Source: Halictus rubicundus
Taxonomy: Eukaryota > Arthropoda > Insecta > Hymenoptera > Halictidae
Direction: 5' to 3'
Assembly: GCF_050948215.1 (NCBI RefSeq)
Contig: NW_027489041.1
Span: 1 to 64,000, forward strand
Length of the DNA stretch: 64,000 nt
Positions 37,900 through 52,100 of the stretch are shown here, piece after piece. Within the stretch, counting starts at the first letter, position 1, and each line of letters begins with the position of its first letter. The notes under the pieces are model-generated. The model was not told the DNA's origin, searched no databases, and saw only the letters and a program-made list of their open reading frames with translations. Position numbers and translations under genes: made by a program.

Positions 37900-40200
37900 T
37901 CTATCCTATCCTCTATCCTATCCCCAATCCTATCCTCTATCCTATCCTATCCTCAATCCTATCCTATCCTCTATTCTATCCTATCCTCTATCATATACTA
38001 TCCTCTACCCTATCCTATCCTCTATCCTATCCTATCTTCTATCCGATTCTCTATCCTATCCTATCCTCTATCCTATCCTATCCTCTATCCTATTCTATCC
38101 TCTATCCTATCCTATCCTCTATCCTATCCTATCTTCTATCCGATCCTCTATCCTATCCTATCCTCTATCCTATTCTATCCTCTATCCTATCCTATCCTCT
38201 ATCCTATCCTATCCTCTATCCTATCCTATCCTCTATCCTATCCTATCCTCTATCCTATCCTACCCACTTTCCAATCCTATCCTCTATCCTATCCTATCCT
38301 CTATCCGATCATCTATCCTATCATATCCTCTATCCTATCCTATCCTCTATCTTATCCTATCCTCTATCCTATCCTCTATCGTATCCTCAATCCTATCCTC
38401 CATCATATCCAATCCTCTATCGTATACTCTATCCTATCCCTATCCTCTATCCTATCCTTTTCCTCAATCCTATTATATCCTCTATCCTATCCTATCCTCT
38501 ATCCATCCTATCCTATCCTCTATCCTATCCTATCCTCTATCCTATTCCTATCCTCTATCCTACCCTATCCTCTATCCTATTCTATCCTCTATCCTATCCT
38601 ATATCCTCTCTATCCCATCCTATCCTCTATCCTATCCTATCCTCTATCCTATCCTATCCTCTATCCTATCCTCTATCCTATCCTCTATCCTATCCTATCC
38701 TGTATCCTATCCTATCCTCAATCCTATCCTATCCTCTATTCTATCCTATCCTCTATCATATACTATCCTCTATCCTATCCTATCTTCTATCCTATTCTCT
38801 ATCCTATCCTATCCTCTATCCTATCCTATCCTCTATCCTATTCTATCCTCTATCCTATCCTATCCTCTATCCTATCCTATCTTCTATCCGATCCTCTATC
38901 CTATCCTATCCTCTATCCTATCCTATCCTCTATCCTATTCTATCCTCCATCCTATCCTATCCTCTATCCTATCCTATCCTCTATCATATCCTATCCTCTA
39001 TCCTATCCTATCATCTATCCTATCCTCTATCCTATCCTATCCTCTATCCTATCCTCAATCCTATCCTCTATCCTATCCTATCCTCAATCCTATCCTATCC
39101 TCTATTCTATCCTATCCTCTATCATATACTATCCTCTATCCTATCCTATCTTCTATCCGATTCTCTATCCTATCCTATCCTCTATCCTATCCTATCCTCT
39201 ATCCTATTCTATCCTCTATCCTATCCTATCCTCTATCCTATCCTATCTTCTATCCGATCCTCTATCCTATCCCAGCCTCTATCCTATCCTATCCTCTATC
39301 CTATTCTATCCTCCATCCTATCCTATCCTCTATCCTATCCTATCCTCTATCATATCCTATCCTCTATCCTATCCTATCCTCTATCCTATCCTCTATCCTA
39401 TCCTATCCTCTATCCCATCCTATCCTCTATCCTATATTATCCTCTATCCTATCCTATCCTGTATCCTATCCTATCCTATCCTCTATCCTATCCTATCCTC
39501 TATCCTATCCTATCCTCTATCCTATCCTATCCTCTATCCTATCCTATCCTCTATCCTATCCTATCCTCTATCCTATCCTATCCTCTATCCTATCCTATCC
39601 TCTATCCTATCCTATCCTCTATCCTATCCTATCCTCTATCCTATCCTATCCTATCCTCTGTCCTCTATCCTCTATCCTATCCTATCCTCTATCCTATACT
39701 TTCCTCTATCCAATCCTATCCTCTATCCTATCCTATCCTCTATCCTTCCCTATCCTCTATCCTATCCTATCCTCTATCCTATCCTATCCTATCCTTTATC
39801 CTATCCTATCCTCTATCCTATCCTATCCTCTATCCTATCCTCTATCCTATCCTCTATCCTATCCCCAATCCTATCCTCTATCCTATCCTATCCTCAATCC
39901 TATCCTATCCTCTATTCTATCCTATCCTCTATCATATACTATCCTCTACCCTATCCTATCCTCTATCCTATCCTATCTTCTATCCGATTCTCTATCCTAT
40001 CCTATCCTCTATCCTATCCTATCCTCTATCCTATCCTCTATCGTATACTCTATCCTATCCTATCCTCTATCCTATCCTTTCCTCAATCCTATTATATCCT
40101 CTATCCTATCCTATCCTCTATCCCATCCTATCCTATCCTCTATCCTATCCTATCCTCTATCCTATCCTATCCTCTATCCTATCCTATCCTCTATCCTATC
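37900..40200 (+). repeat. Third, more diverged copy of the 2.4-kb segment
   Basis: Variants of the 25,395-30,210 pair recur here about 10,160-10,200 bp after the second copy: ATTCTA 37,973, TACCCACT 38,261, the CTCCATCATATCC form near 38,398, TATATTATCC 39,433 and TATACTTTCC 39,696. The upstream CCCCAATCC to ATTCTA spacing (51 bp) equals that of the first copy. Offsets drift by about 40 bp through unit gain. A cluster of single-base indels sits at about 38,430-38,605 inside it. Confidence 0.82.
38430..38605 (+). repeat. Cluster of single-base indels inside a duplicated copy
   Basis: Compared with the homologous places near 25,860-26,060 and 28,270-28,460, this stretch has extra or missing single bases in quick succession (TATCCCTATCC, CCTTTTCC, CTATCCATCC, TATTCCTATCC, ATATCCTCTCTATCCC). 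Sequence on both sides matches those copies well. Confidence 0.78.
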
Positions 40201-40859
40201 CTATCCTATATCCTATATCCTATATCCTATCCTATCCTCTATCCTATCCTATCCTCTACCCTATCCTATCCTCTATCCTATCCTATCCTCTATCCTATCC
40301 TTTCCTCAATCCTATTATATCCTCTATCCTATCCTATCCTCTATCCTATCCTATCCTCTACCCTATCCTATCCTCTATCCTATCCTATCCTTTATCCTAT
40401 CCTATCCTCTATCCTATCCTATCCTCTATCCTATTCTATCCTCTATCCTATCCTATCCTCTATCCCATCCTATCCTCTATCCTATCCTATCCTCTATCCT
40501 ATCCTATCATCTATCCTATCCTCTATCCTATCCTATCCTCTATCCTATCCTATCCTCTATCCTATCCTATCCTCTATCCTATCCTATCCTCTATCCTATC
40601 CTCTATCCTATCCTATCCTCTATCCTATCCTATCCTCTATCCTATATTATCCTCTATCCTATCCTATCCTGTATCCTATCCTATCCTCTATCCTATCGTC
40701 TATCCTATCCTATCCTATCCTCTATCCTATCCTATCCTCTATCCTATCCTATCCTCTATCCTATCCTATCCTCTATCCTATCCTCTATCCAATCCTATCC
40801 TCTATCCTATCCTATCCTCTATCCTATCCTAACCTCTATCCTCTATCCTATCCTATCCT

Positions 40860-42000
40860 CTATCCTATCCTATCCTCTATCCTATCCTATCCTATCCTCT
40901 ATCCTATCCTATCCTCTATCCTATCCTATCCTCTATCCTATCCTATCCTCTATCCTATCCTATCCTCTATCCTATCCTATCCTATCCTCTATCCTCTATC
41001 CTCTATCCTCTATCCTATCCTATCCTCTATCCTATACTTTCCTCTATCCAATCCTATCCTCTATCCTATCCTATCCTCTATCCTTTCCTATCCTCTATCC
41101 TATCCTATCCTCTATCCTATCCTATCCTATCCTTTATCCTATCCTATCCTATCCTCTATCCTATCCTCTATCCTATCCTCAATCCTATCCTCTATCCTAT
41201 CCTATCCTCAATCCTATCCTATCCTCTATCCTATTCTATCCTCTATCCTATCCTATCCTCTATCCTATCCTATCTTCTATCCGATCCTCTATCCTATCCT
41301 ATCCTCTATCCTATTCTATCCTCTATCCTATCCTATCCTCTATCCTATCCTATCCTCTATCCTATCCTATCCTCTATCCTATCCTATCCTCTATCCTATC
41401 CTACCCTCTTTCCAGTCCTATCCTCTATCCTATCCTATCCTCCATCCGATCATCTATCCTATCATATCCTCTATCCTATCCTATCCTCTATCTTATCCTA
41501 TCCTCTATCCTATCCTCTATCGTATCCTCAATCCTATCCTCTATCCTATCCTATCCTGTATCCTATCCTATCCTCTATCCTATCCTATCCTCTATCCTAT
41601 CCTATCCTCTATCCTATCCTATCCTCTATCCTATCCTATCCTCTATCCTATCCTCTATCCTATCCTATCCTCTATCCCATCCTATCCTCTATCCTATATT
41701 ATCCTCTATCCTATCCTATCCTGTATCCTATCCTATCCTCTATCCTATCCTATCCTCTATCCTATCCAATCCTCTATCCTATCCTATCCTCTATCCTATC
41801 CTCTATCCAATCCTATCCTCTATCCTATCCTATCCTCTATCCTATCCTATCCTCTATCCTATCCTATCCTATCCTCTATCCTATCCTATCCTCTATCCTA
41901 TCCTATCCTATCCTCTATCCTATCCTATCCTCTATCCTATCCTATCCTCTATCCTATCCTATCCTCTATCCTATCCTATCCTCTATCCTATCCTATCCTC
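40860..42000 (+). repeat. 1,140-bp tandem repeat, first copy (CCAGTCC)
   Basis: Every line compared over this interval matches the sequence 1,140 bp downstream; the only difference noticed is G at 41,415 against A at 42,555. The unit is 95 times 12 bp. Such identity in a fast-evolving array implies a very recent duplication or an assembly duplication. The G variant also sits in the first copy of the 30,640-32,610 pair, about 10,207 bp upstream, so the two-copy arrangement itself seems to have been duplicated. Confidence 0.9.
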
Positions 42001-43160
42001 TATCCTATCCTATCCTCTATCCTATCCTATCCTATCCTCTATCCTATCCTATCCTCTATCCTATCCTATCCTCTATCCTATCCTATCCTCTATCCTATCC
42101 TATCCTCTATCCTATCCTATCCTATCCTCTATCCTCTATCCTCTATCCTCTATCCTATCCTATCCTCTATCCTATACTTTCCTCTATCCAATCCTATCCT
42201 CTATCCTATCCTATCCTCTATCCTTTCCTATCCTCTATCCTATCCTATCCTCTATCCTATCCTATCCTATCCTTTATCCTATCCTATCCTATCCTCTATC
42301 CTATCCTCTATCCTATCCTCAATCCTATCCTCTATCCTATCCTATCCTCAATCCTATCCTATCCTCTATCCTATTCTATCCTCTATCCTATCCTATCCTC
42401 TATCCTATCCTATCTTCTATCCGATCCTCTATCCTATCCTATCCTCTATCCTATTCTATCCTCTATCCTATCCTATCCTCTATCCTATCCTATCCTCTAT
42501 CCTATCCTATCCTCTATCCTATCCTATCCTCTATCCTATCCTACCCTCTTTCCAATCCTATCCTCTATCCTATCCTATCCTCCATCCGATCATCTATCCT
42601 ATCATATCCTCTATCCTATCCTATCCTCTATCTTATCCTATCCTCTATCCTATCCTCTATCGTATCCTCAATCCTATCCTCTATCCTATCCTATCCTGTA
42701 TCCTATCCTATCCTCTATCCTATCCTATCCTCTATCCTATCCTATCCTCTATCCTATCCTATCCTCTATCCTATCCTATCCTCTATCCTATCCTCTATCC
42801 TATCCTATCCTCTATCCCATCCTATCCTCTATCCTATATTATCCTCTATCCTATCCTATCCTGTATCCTATCCTATCCTCTATCCTATCCTATCCTCTAT
42901 CCTATCCAATCCTCTATCCTATCCTATCCTCTATCCTATCCTCTATCCAATCCTATCCTCTATCCTATCCTATCCTCTATCCTATCCTATCCTCTATCCT
43001 ATCCTATCCTATCCTCTATCCTATCCTATCCTCTATCCTATCCTATCCTATCCTCTATCCTATCCTATCCTCTATCCTATCCTATCCTCTATCCTATCCT
43101 ATCCTCTATCCTATCCTATCCTCTATCCTATCCTATCCTCTATCCTATCCTATCCTCTAT
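42001..43160 (+). repeat. 1,140-bp tandem repeat, second copy
   Basis: Near-identical continuation of the first copy at offset 1,140. The match ends near 43,160, where extra 12-bp units appear. A truncated further unit follows, with TATACTTTCC at 43,291, and then another at 43,968. Confidence 0.9.
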
Positions 43161-46100
43161 CCTATCCTATCCTCTATCCTATCCTATCCTCTATCCTATC
43201 CTATCCTCTATCCTATCCTATCCTCTATCCTATCCTATCCTATCCTCTATCCTCTATCCTCTATCCTCTATCCTATCCTATCCTCTATCCTATACTTTCC
43301 TCTATCCAATCCTATCCTCTATCCTATCCTACCCTCTTTCCAATCCTATCCTCTATCCTATCCTATCCTCCATCCGATCATCTATCCTATCATATCCTCT
43401 ATCCTATCCTATCCTCTATCTTATCCTATCCTCTATCCTATCCTCTATCGTATCCTCAATCCTATCCTCTATCCTATCCTATCCTGTATCCTATCCTATC
43501 CTCTATCCTATCCTATCCTCTATCCTATCCTATCCTCTATCCCATCCTATCCTCTATCCTATATTATCCTCTATCCTATCCTATCCTGTATCCTATCCTA
43601 TCCTCTATCCTATCGTATCCTCTATCCTATCCTATCCTCTATCCTATCCTATCCTCTATCCTATCCTATCCTCTATCCTATCCTATCCTCTATCCTATCC
43701 TCTATCCAATCCTATCCTCTATCCTATCCTATCCTCTATCCTATCCTAACCTCTATCCTCTATCCTATCCTATCCTCTATCCTATCCTATCCTCTATCCT
43801 ATCCTATCCTATCCTCTATCCTATCCTATCCTCTATCCTATCCTATCCTCTATCCTATCCTATCCTCTATCCTATCCTATCCTCTATCCTATCCTATCCT
43901 CTATCCTATCCTATCCTATCCTCTATCCTCTATCCTCTATCCTCTATCCTATCCTATCCTCTATCCTATACTTTCCTCTATCCAATCCTATCCTCTATCC
44001 TATCCTATCCTCTATCCTTTCCTATCCTCTATCCTATCCTATCCTCTATCCTATCCTATCCTATCCTTTATCCTATCCTATCCTATCCTCTATCCTATCC
44101 TCTATCCTATCCTCAATCCTATCCTCTATCCTATCCTATCCTCAATCCTATCCTATCCTCTATCCTATTCTATCCTCTATCCTATCCTATCCTCTATCCT
44201 ATCCTATCTTCTATCCGATCCTCTATCCTATCCTATCCTCTATCCTATTCTATCCTCTATCCTATCCTATCCTCTATCCTATCCTATCCTCTATCCTATC
44301 CTATCCTCTATCCTATCCTATCCTCTATCCTATCCTACCCTCTTTCCAATCCTATCCTCTATCCTATCCTATCCTCCATCCGATCATCTATCCTATCATA
44401 TCCTCTATCCTATCCTATCCTCTATCTTATCCTATCCTCTATCCTATCCTCTATCGTATCCTCAATCCTATCCTCTATCCTATCCTATCCTGTATCCTAT
44501 CCTATCCTCTATCCTATCCTATCCTCTATCCTATCCTATCCTCTATCCTATCCTATCCTCTATCCTATCCTATCCTCTATCCTATCCTCTATCCTATCCT
44601 ATCCTCTATCCCATCCTATCCTCTATCCTATATTATCCTCTATCCTATCCTATCCTGTATCCTATCCTATCCTCTATCCTATCCTATCCTCTATCCTATC
44701 CAATCCTCTATCCTATCCTATCCTCTATCCTATCCTCTATCCAATCCTATCCTCTATCCTATCCTATCCTCTATCCTATCCTATCCTCTATCCTATCCTA
44801 TCCTATCCTCTATCCTATCCTATCCTCTATCCTATCCTATCCTATCCTCTATCCTATCCTATCCTCTATCCTATCCTATCCTCTATCCTATCCTATCCTC
44901 TATCCTATCCTATCCTCTATCCTATCCTATCCTCTATCCTATCCTATCCTCTATCCTATCCTATCCTCTATCCTATCCTATCCTCTATCCTATCCTATCC
45001 TCTATCCTATCCTATCCTCTATCCTATCCTATCCTATCCTCTATCCTCTATCCTCTATCCTTTCCTATCCTCTATCCTATCCTATCTTCTATCCTATCCT
45101 ATCCTATCCTTTATCCTATCCTATCCTCTATCCTATCCTATCCTCTATCCTATCCTCTATCCTATCCTCTATCCTATCCCCAATCCTATCCTCTATCCTA
45201 TCCTATCCTCAATCCTATCCTATCCTCTATTCTATCCTATCCTCTATCATATACTATCCTCTACCCTATCCTATCCTCTATCCTATCCTATCTTCTATCC
45301 GATTCTCTATCCTATCCTATCCTCTATCCTATCCTATCCTCTATCCTATTCTATCCTCTATCCTATCCTATCCTCTATCCTATCCTATCTTCTATCCGAT
45401 CCTCTATCCTATCCTATCCTCTATCCTATTCTATCCTCTATCCTATCCTATCCTCTATCCTATCCTATCCTCTATCCTATCCTATCCTCTATCCTATCCT
45501 ATCCTCTATCCTATCCTACCCACTTTCCAATCCTATCCTCTATCCTATCCTATCCTCTATCCGATCATCTATCCTATCATATCCTCTATCCTATCCTATC
45601 CTCTATCTTATCCTATCCTCTATCCTATCCTCTATCGTATCCTCAATCCTATCCTCTATCATATCCAATCCTCTATCGTATACTCTATCCTATCCTATCC
45701 TCTATCCTATCCTTTCCTCAATCCTATTATATCCTCTATCCTATCCTATCCTCTATCCCATCCTATCCTATCCTCTATCCTATCCTATCCTCTATCCTAT
45801 CCTATCCTCTATCCTACCCTATCCTCTATCCTATTCTATCCTCTATCCTATCCTATCCTCTATCCTATCCTATCCTCTATCCTATCCTACCCACTTTCCA
45901 ATCCTATCCTCTATCCTATCCTATCCTCTATCCGATCATCTATCCTATCATATCCTCTATCCTATCCTATCCTCTATCTTATCCTATCCTCTATCCTATC
46001 CTCTATCGTATCCTCAATCCTATCCTCTATCATATCCAATCCTCTATCGTATACTCTATCCTATCCTATCCTCTATCCTATCCTTTCCTCAATCCTATTA

Positions 46101-46240
46101 TATCCTCTATCCTATCCTATCCTCTATCCCATCCTATCCTATCCTCTATCCTATCCTATCCTCTATCCTATCCTATCCTCTATCCTATCCTATCCTCTAT
46201 CCTATATTATCCTCTATCCTATCCTATCCTGTATCCTATC

Positions 46241-46650
46241 CTATAATCTATCTATCCTATCCTCTATCCTATCCTATCCTCTATCCAATCCTATCCTCTA
46301 TCCTATCCTATCCTCTATCCTATCCTATCCTCTATCCTATCCTATCCTATCCTCTATCCTACCCTATGCTCTATCCTATCCTATCCTCTCCTCTATCCTA
46401 TCCTATCCTCTATCCTATCCTATCCTATCCTCTATCCTCTATCCTCGATCCTCTATCCTCTATCCTATCCTATCCTCTATCCTATACTTTCCTCTATCCA
46501 ATCCTATCCTCTATCCTATCCTATCCTCTATCCTTTCCTATCCTCTATCCTATCCTATCCTATCCTTTATCCTATCCTATCCTCTATCCTATCCTATCCT
46601 CTATCCTATCCTCTATCCTATCCTCTATCCTATCCTCTATCCTATCCTAT
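46241..46650 (+). repeat. Further copy of the CCCTATGC landmark segment
   Basis: TATAATCTATCTATCC (46,242), ACCCTATGCT (46,361), CCTCTCCTC and CCTCGATCC (about 46,444) follow in the same order as at 21,092-21,300 and 33,632-33,840. The copy diverges near 46,650, where CTCAATCC is replaced by a plain unit. Related landmark copies lie at 56,781 and 60,514, and inverted at 4,107-4,116. Confidence 0.85.
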
Positions 46651-47779
46651 CCTCTATCCTATCCTATCCTCTATCATATCCTATCCTCTATCCTATCCTA
46701 TCATCTATCCTATCCTCTATCCTATCCTATCCTCTATCCTATCCTATCCTATATCCTATATCCTATCCTATCCTCTATCCTATCCTATCCTCTACCCTAT
46801 CCTATCCTCTATCCTATCCTATCCTCTATCCTATCCTATCCTTTATCCTATCCTATCCTCTATCCTATCCTATCCTCTATCCTATCCTATCCTCTATCCT
46901 ATCCTATCCTCTATCCTATCCTCTATCCTATCCTATCCTCTATCCTATCCTATCCTCTATCCTATCCTATCCTCTATCCTATATTATCCTCTATCCTATC
47001 CTATCCTGTATCCTATCCTATCCCCTATCCTATCCTATCCTCTATCCTATCCTATCCTCTATCCTATCCTATCCTATCCTCTATCCTATCCTCTATCCAA
47101 TCCTATCCTCTATCCTATCCTATCCTCTATCCTATCCTATCCTCTATCCTATCCTATCCTATCCTCTATCCTATCCTATCCTCTATCCTATCCTATCCTA
47201 TCCTCTATCCTATCCTATCCTCTATCCTATCCTATCCTCTATCCTATCCTATCCTATCCTCTATCCTATCCTATCCTATCCTCTATCCTATCCTATCCTA
47301 TCCTCTATCCTATCCTATCCTCTATCCTATCCTATCCTATCCTCTATCCTCTATCCTCTATCCTATACTTTCCTCTATCCAATCCTATCCTCTATCCTAT
47401 CCTATCCTATCCTTTATCCTATCCTATCCTCTATCCTATCCTATCCTCTATCCTATCCTCTATCCTATCCTATCCTCTATCCTATCCTCTATCCTATCCT
47501 CTATCCTATCCTCAATCCTATCCTCTAACCTATCCTATCATCAATCCTATCCTATCCTCTATTCTATCCTATCCTCTATCATATACTATCCTCTATCCTA
47601 TCCTATCCTCTATCCTATCCTATCTTCTATCCGATTCTCTATCCTATCCTATCCTCTATCCTATCCTATCCTCTATCCTATCCTATCCTCTATCCTATCC
47701 TATCCTCTATCCTATCCTATCCTCTATCCTATCCTATCTTCTATCCGATCCTCTATCCTATCCTCTATCCTATCCTCTA

Positions 47780-49100
47780 TAATATCGTTTACTCTATCAT
47801 ATCCTATCCTCTATCCTATAATATCATCTATCCTATTCTATCCTCTATCCTATCCTCTATCATATCCAATCCTCTATCCTATCCTATCCTTTATCCTATC
47901 CTATCCTCTATCCTATCCTATCCTCTATCCTATCCTATCCTCTATCCTATCCTATCCTATCCTCTATCCTATCCTATCCTCTATCCTATCCTATCCTCTA
48001 TCAGATCCTCTAACCTATCCTATCATCTATACTATCCTCTATCGTATCCTATCCTATCCTCTATCCTATCCTATCCTCTATCCTATCCTATCCTCTATCC
48101 TATCCTATCCTCTATTATATCCTATCCTCTATCCTATCCTATCCTCTATCCTATCCTCTATCCTATCCTATCCTCTATCCTATCCTATCCTCTATCCCAT
48201 CCTATCCTCTATCCCATCTTATCCTCTATCCTATCCTATCCTCTATCCTATCCTATCCTCTATCCTATCCTATCCTCTATCCTATCCCCTCCTCTATCCT
48301 ATCCTATCCTCTATCCTATCCTATACTCTATCCACTATCCTATCCTACCCTCTTTCCTATCCTTTCCTCTATCCTATCCTATCCTCTATCCTATCCTACC
48401 CTCTATCCTATCCTATCTTCTATCCTCTATCCTATCCTCTATCCTATCCTATCCTCTATCCTATCCTCTTTAATATCGTTTACTCTATCATATCCTATCC
48501 TCTATCCTATAATATCATCTATCCTATTCTATCCTCTATCCTATCCTCTATCATATCCAATCCTCTATCGTATCCTCAATCCTATCCTCTATCATATCCA
48601 ATCCTCTATCGTATACTCTATCCTATCCTATCCTCTATCCTATCCTATCCTCTATGCTATCCTATCCTCTATCCTATCCTACCCTCTTTCCTATCCTATC
48701 CTCTATCCTATCCTATCCTCTATCCTATCCTACCCTCTATCCTATCCTATCTTCTATCCTCTATCCTATCCTATCCTCTATCCTATCCTCTTTAATATCG
48801 TTTACTCTATCATATCCTATCCTCTATCCTATAATATCATCTATCCTATTCTATCCTCTATCCTATCCTCTATCATATCCAATCCTCTATCGTATCCTCA
48901 ATCCTATCCTATCCTCTATCCTATCCTATCCTCTATTATATCTTATCCTCTATCCTATCCTATCCTCTATCCTATCCTATCCTCTATCCTATCCTATACC
49001 CTATCCTATCCTCTATAATATCGTTTACTCTATCATATCCTATCCTCTATCCTATAATATCATCTATCCTATTCTATCCTCTATCCTATCCTCTATCATA
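47780..49100 (+). repeat. Variant domain with AATATCGTTTACTC, first location
   Basis: The motif AATATCGTTTACTC occurs near 47781, 48472, 48794 and 49017, always followed by TATCATATCC and later TATAATATCATC. It is absent from the rest of the array except 62,818-63,788. Neighbouring variants (CAGATCCTCTAACC near 48,003 and TATACTCTATCCACTATCC near 48,322) belong to the same domain. This is a distinct higher-order family or a locally amplified variant. Confidence 0.85.
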
Positions 49101-52100
49101 TCCAATCCTCTATCGTATCCTATCCTATCCTCTATCCTATCCTATCCTCTATCCTATCCTATCCTCTATTATATCCTATCCTCTATCCTATCCTATCCTC
49201 TATCCTATCCTATCCTCTATCCTATCCTATCCTCTTTCCTATCCTATCCTCTATCCCATCCTATCCTCTATCCCATCTTATCCTCTATCCTATCCTATCC
49301 TCTATCCTATCCTATCCTCTATTCTATCCTATCCTCTATCCCATCCTATCCTCTATCCTATCCTATCCTCTATCCGATCCTATCCTCTATCCTATCCTCT
49401 ATCCTATCCTATCCTCTATCCTATCCTATCCTCTATCCTATCCTATCCTCTATCCTATCCTATCCTCTATCCTATCCTATCCTCTATCCTATCCTATCCT
49501 ATCATCTATCCTCTATCCTCTATACTATCCTATCCTCTATCCTATACTTTCCTCTATCCAATCCTATCCTCTATCCTATCCTATCCTCTATCCTTTCCTA
49601 TCCTCTATCCTATCCTATCCTCTATCCTATCCTATCCTATCCTTTATCCTATCCTATCCTCTATCCTATCCTATCCTCTATCCTATCCTCTATCCTATCC
49701 TCTATCCTATCCTCAATCCTATCCTCTATCCTATCCTATCCTCAATCCTATATTATCCTCTATCCTATCCTATCCTCTATCATATACTATCCTCTATCCT
49801 ATCCTATCCTCTATCCTATCCTATCCTCTATCCTATTCTATCCTCTATCCTATCCTATCCTCTATCCTATCCTATCCTCTATCCTATCCTATCCTCTATC
49901 CTATCCTATCCTCTATCCTATCCTACCCTCTTTCCAATCCTATCCTCTATCCTATCCTATCCTCCATCCGATCATCTATCCTATCATATCCTCTATCCTA
50001 TCCTATCCTCTATCTTATCCTATCCTCTATCCTATCCTCTATCGTATCCTCAATCCTATCCTCTATCCTATCCTATCCTGTATCCTATCCTATCCTCTAT
50101 CCTATCCTATCCTCTATCCTATCCTATCCTCTATCCTATCCTATCCTCTATCCTATCCTATCCTCTATCCTATCCTCTATCCTATCCTATCCTCTATCCC
50201 ATCCTATCCTCTATCCTATATTATCCTCTATCCTATCCTATCCTGTATCCTATCCTATCCTATCCTCTATCCTATCCTATCCTCTATCCTATCCTATCCT
50301 CTATCCTATCCTATCCTCTATCCTATCCTATCCTCTATCCTATCCTATCCTCTATCCTATCCTCTATCCAATCCTATCCTCTATCCTATCCTATCCTCTA
50401 TCCTATCCTATCCTCTATCCTATCCTATCCTATCCTCTATCCTATCCTATCCTCTATCCTATCCTATCCTCTATCCTATCCTATCCTATCCTATCCTCTA
50501 TCCTATCCTATCCTCTATCCTATCCTAACCTCTATCCTATCCTATCCTATCCTCTGTCCTCTATCCTCTATCCTATCCTATCCTCTATCCTATACTTTCC
50601 TCTATCCAATCCTATCCTCTATCCTATCCTATCCTCTATCCTTTCCTATCCTCTATCCTATCCTATCCTCTATCCTATCCTATCCTATCCTTTATCCTAT
50701 CCTATCCTCTATCCTATCCTATCCTCTATCCTATCCTCTATCCTATCCTCTATCCCATCCTATCCTATCCTCTATCCTATCCTATCCTCTATCCTATCCT
50801 ATCCTCTATCCTACCCTATCCTCTATCCTATTCTATCCTCTATCCTATCCTATCCTCTATCCCATCCTATCCTCTATCCTATCCTATCCTCTATCCTATC
50901 CTATCCTCTATCCTATCCTCTATCCTATCCTCTATCATATAATATCCTGTATCCTATCCTATCCTCTATCCTATCCTATCCTCTATCCTATCCTATCCTC
51001 TATCCTATCCTATCCTCTATCCTATCCTATCCTCTATCCTATCCTCTATCCTATCCTATCCTCTATCCTATCCTATCCTCTATCCTATCCTATCCTCTAT
51101 CCTATATTATCCTCTATCCTATCCTATCCTGTATCCTATCCTATCCTCTATCCTATCCTATCCTCTATCCTATCCTATCCTCTATCCTATCCTATCCTCT
51201 ATCCTATCCTATCCTCTATCCTATCCTATCCTCTATCCTATCCTCTATCCTATCCTATCCTCTATCCTATCCTATCCTCTATCCTATATTATCCTCTATC
51301 CTATCCTACCCTCTTTCCAATCCTATCCTCTATCCTATCCTATCCTCCATCCGATCATCTATCCTATCATATCCTCTATCCTATCCTATCCTCTATCCTA
51401 TCCTATCCTCAATCCTATCCTATCCTCTATTCTATCCTATCCTCTATCATATACTATCCTCTACCCTATCCGATCCTCTATCCTATCCTATCTTCTATCC
51501 GATTCTCTATCCTATCCTATCCTCTATCCTATCCTATCCTCTATCCTATTCTATCCTCTATCCTATCCTATCCTCTATCCTATCCTATCTTCTATCCGAT
51601 CCTCTATCCTATCCTATCCTCTATCCTATTCTATCCTCTATCCTATCCTATCCTCTATCCTATCCTATCCTCTATCCTATCCTATCCTCTATCCTATCCT
51701 ATCCTCTATCCTATCCTACCCTCTTTCCAATCCTATCCTCTATCCTATCCTATCCTCTATCCGATCATCTATCCTATCATATCCTCTATCCTATCCTATC
51801 CTCTATCTTATCCTATCCTCTATCCTATCCTCTATCGTATCCTCAATCCTATCCTCTATCATATCCAATCCTCTATCGTATACTCTATCCTATCCTATCC
51901 TCTATCCTATCCTTTCCTCAATCCTATTATATCCTCTATCCTATCCTATCCTCTATCCCATCCTATCCTATCCTCTATCCTATCCTATCCTCTATCCTAT
52001 CCTATCCTCTATCCTACCCTATCCTCTATCCTATTCTATCCTCTATCCTATCCTATCCTCTATCCCATCCTATCCTCTATCCTATCCTATCCTCTATCCT

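Noticed and set aside
14089..40832. Protein genes of 1,000-2,450 codons on the plus strand
   Set aside because: They are translations of TATCCTATCCTC. All three plus frames are open, the sequence is only Y, P, I, L and S with rare changes, and indels of 5 and 7 bp change frame without penalty. No splice, start or composition signal supports coding.
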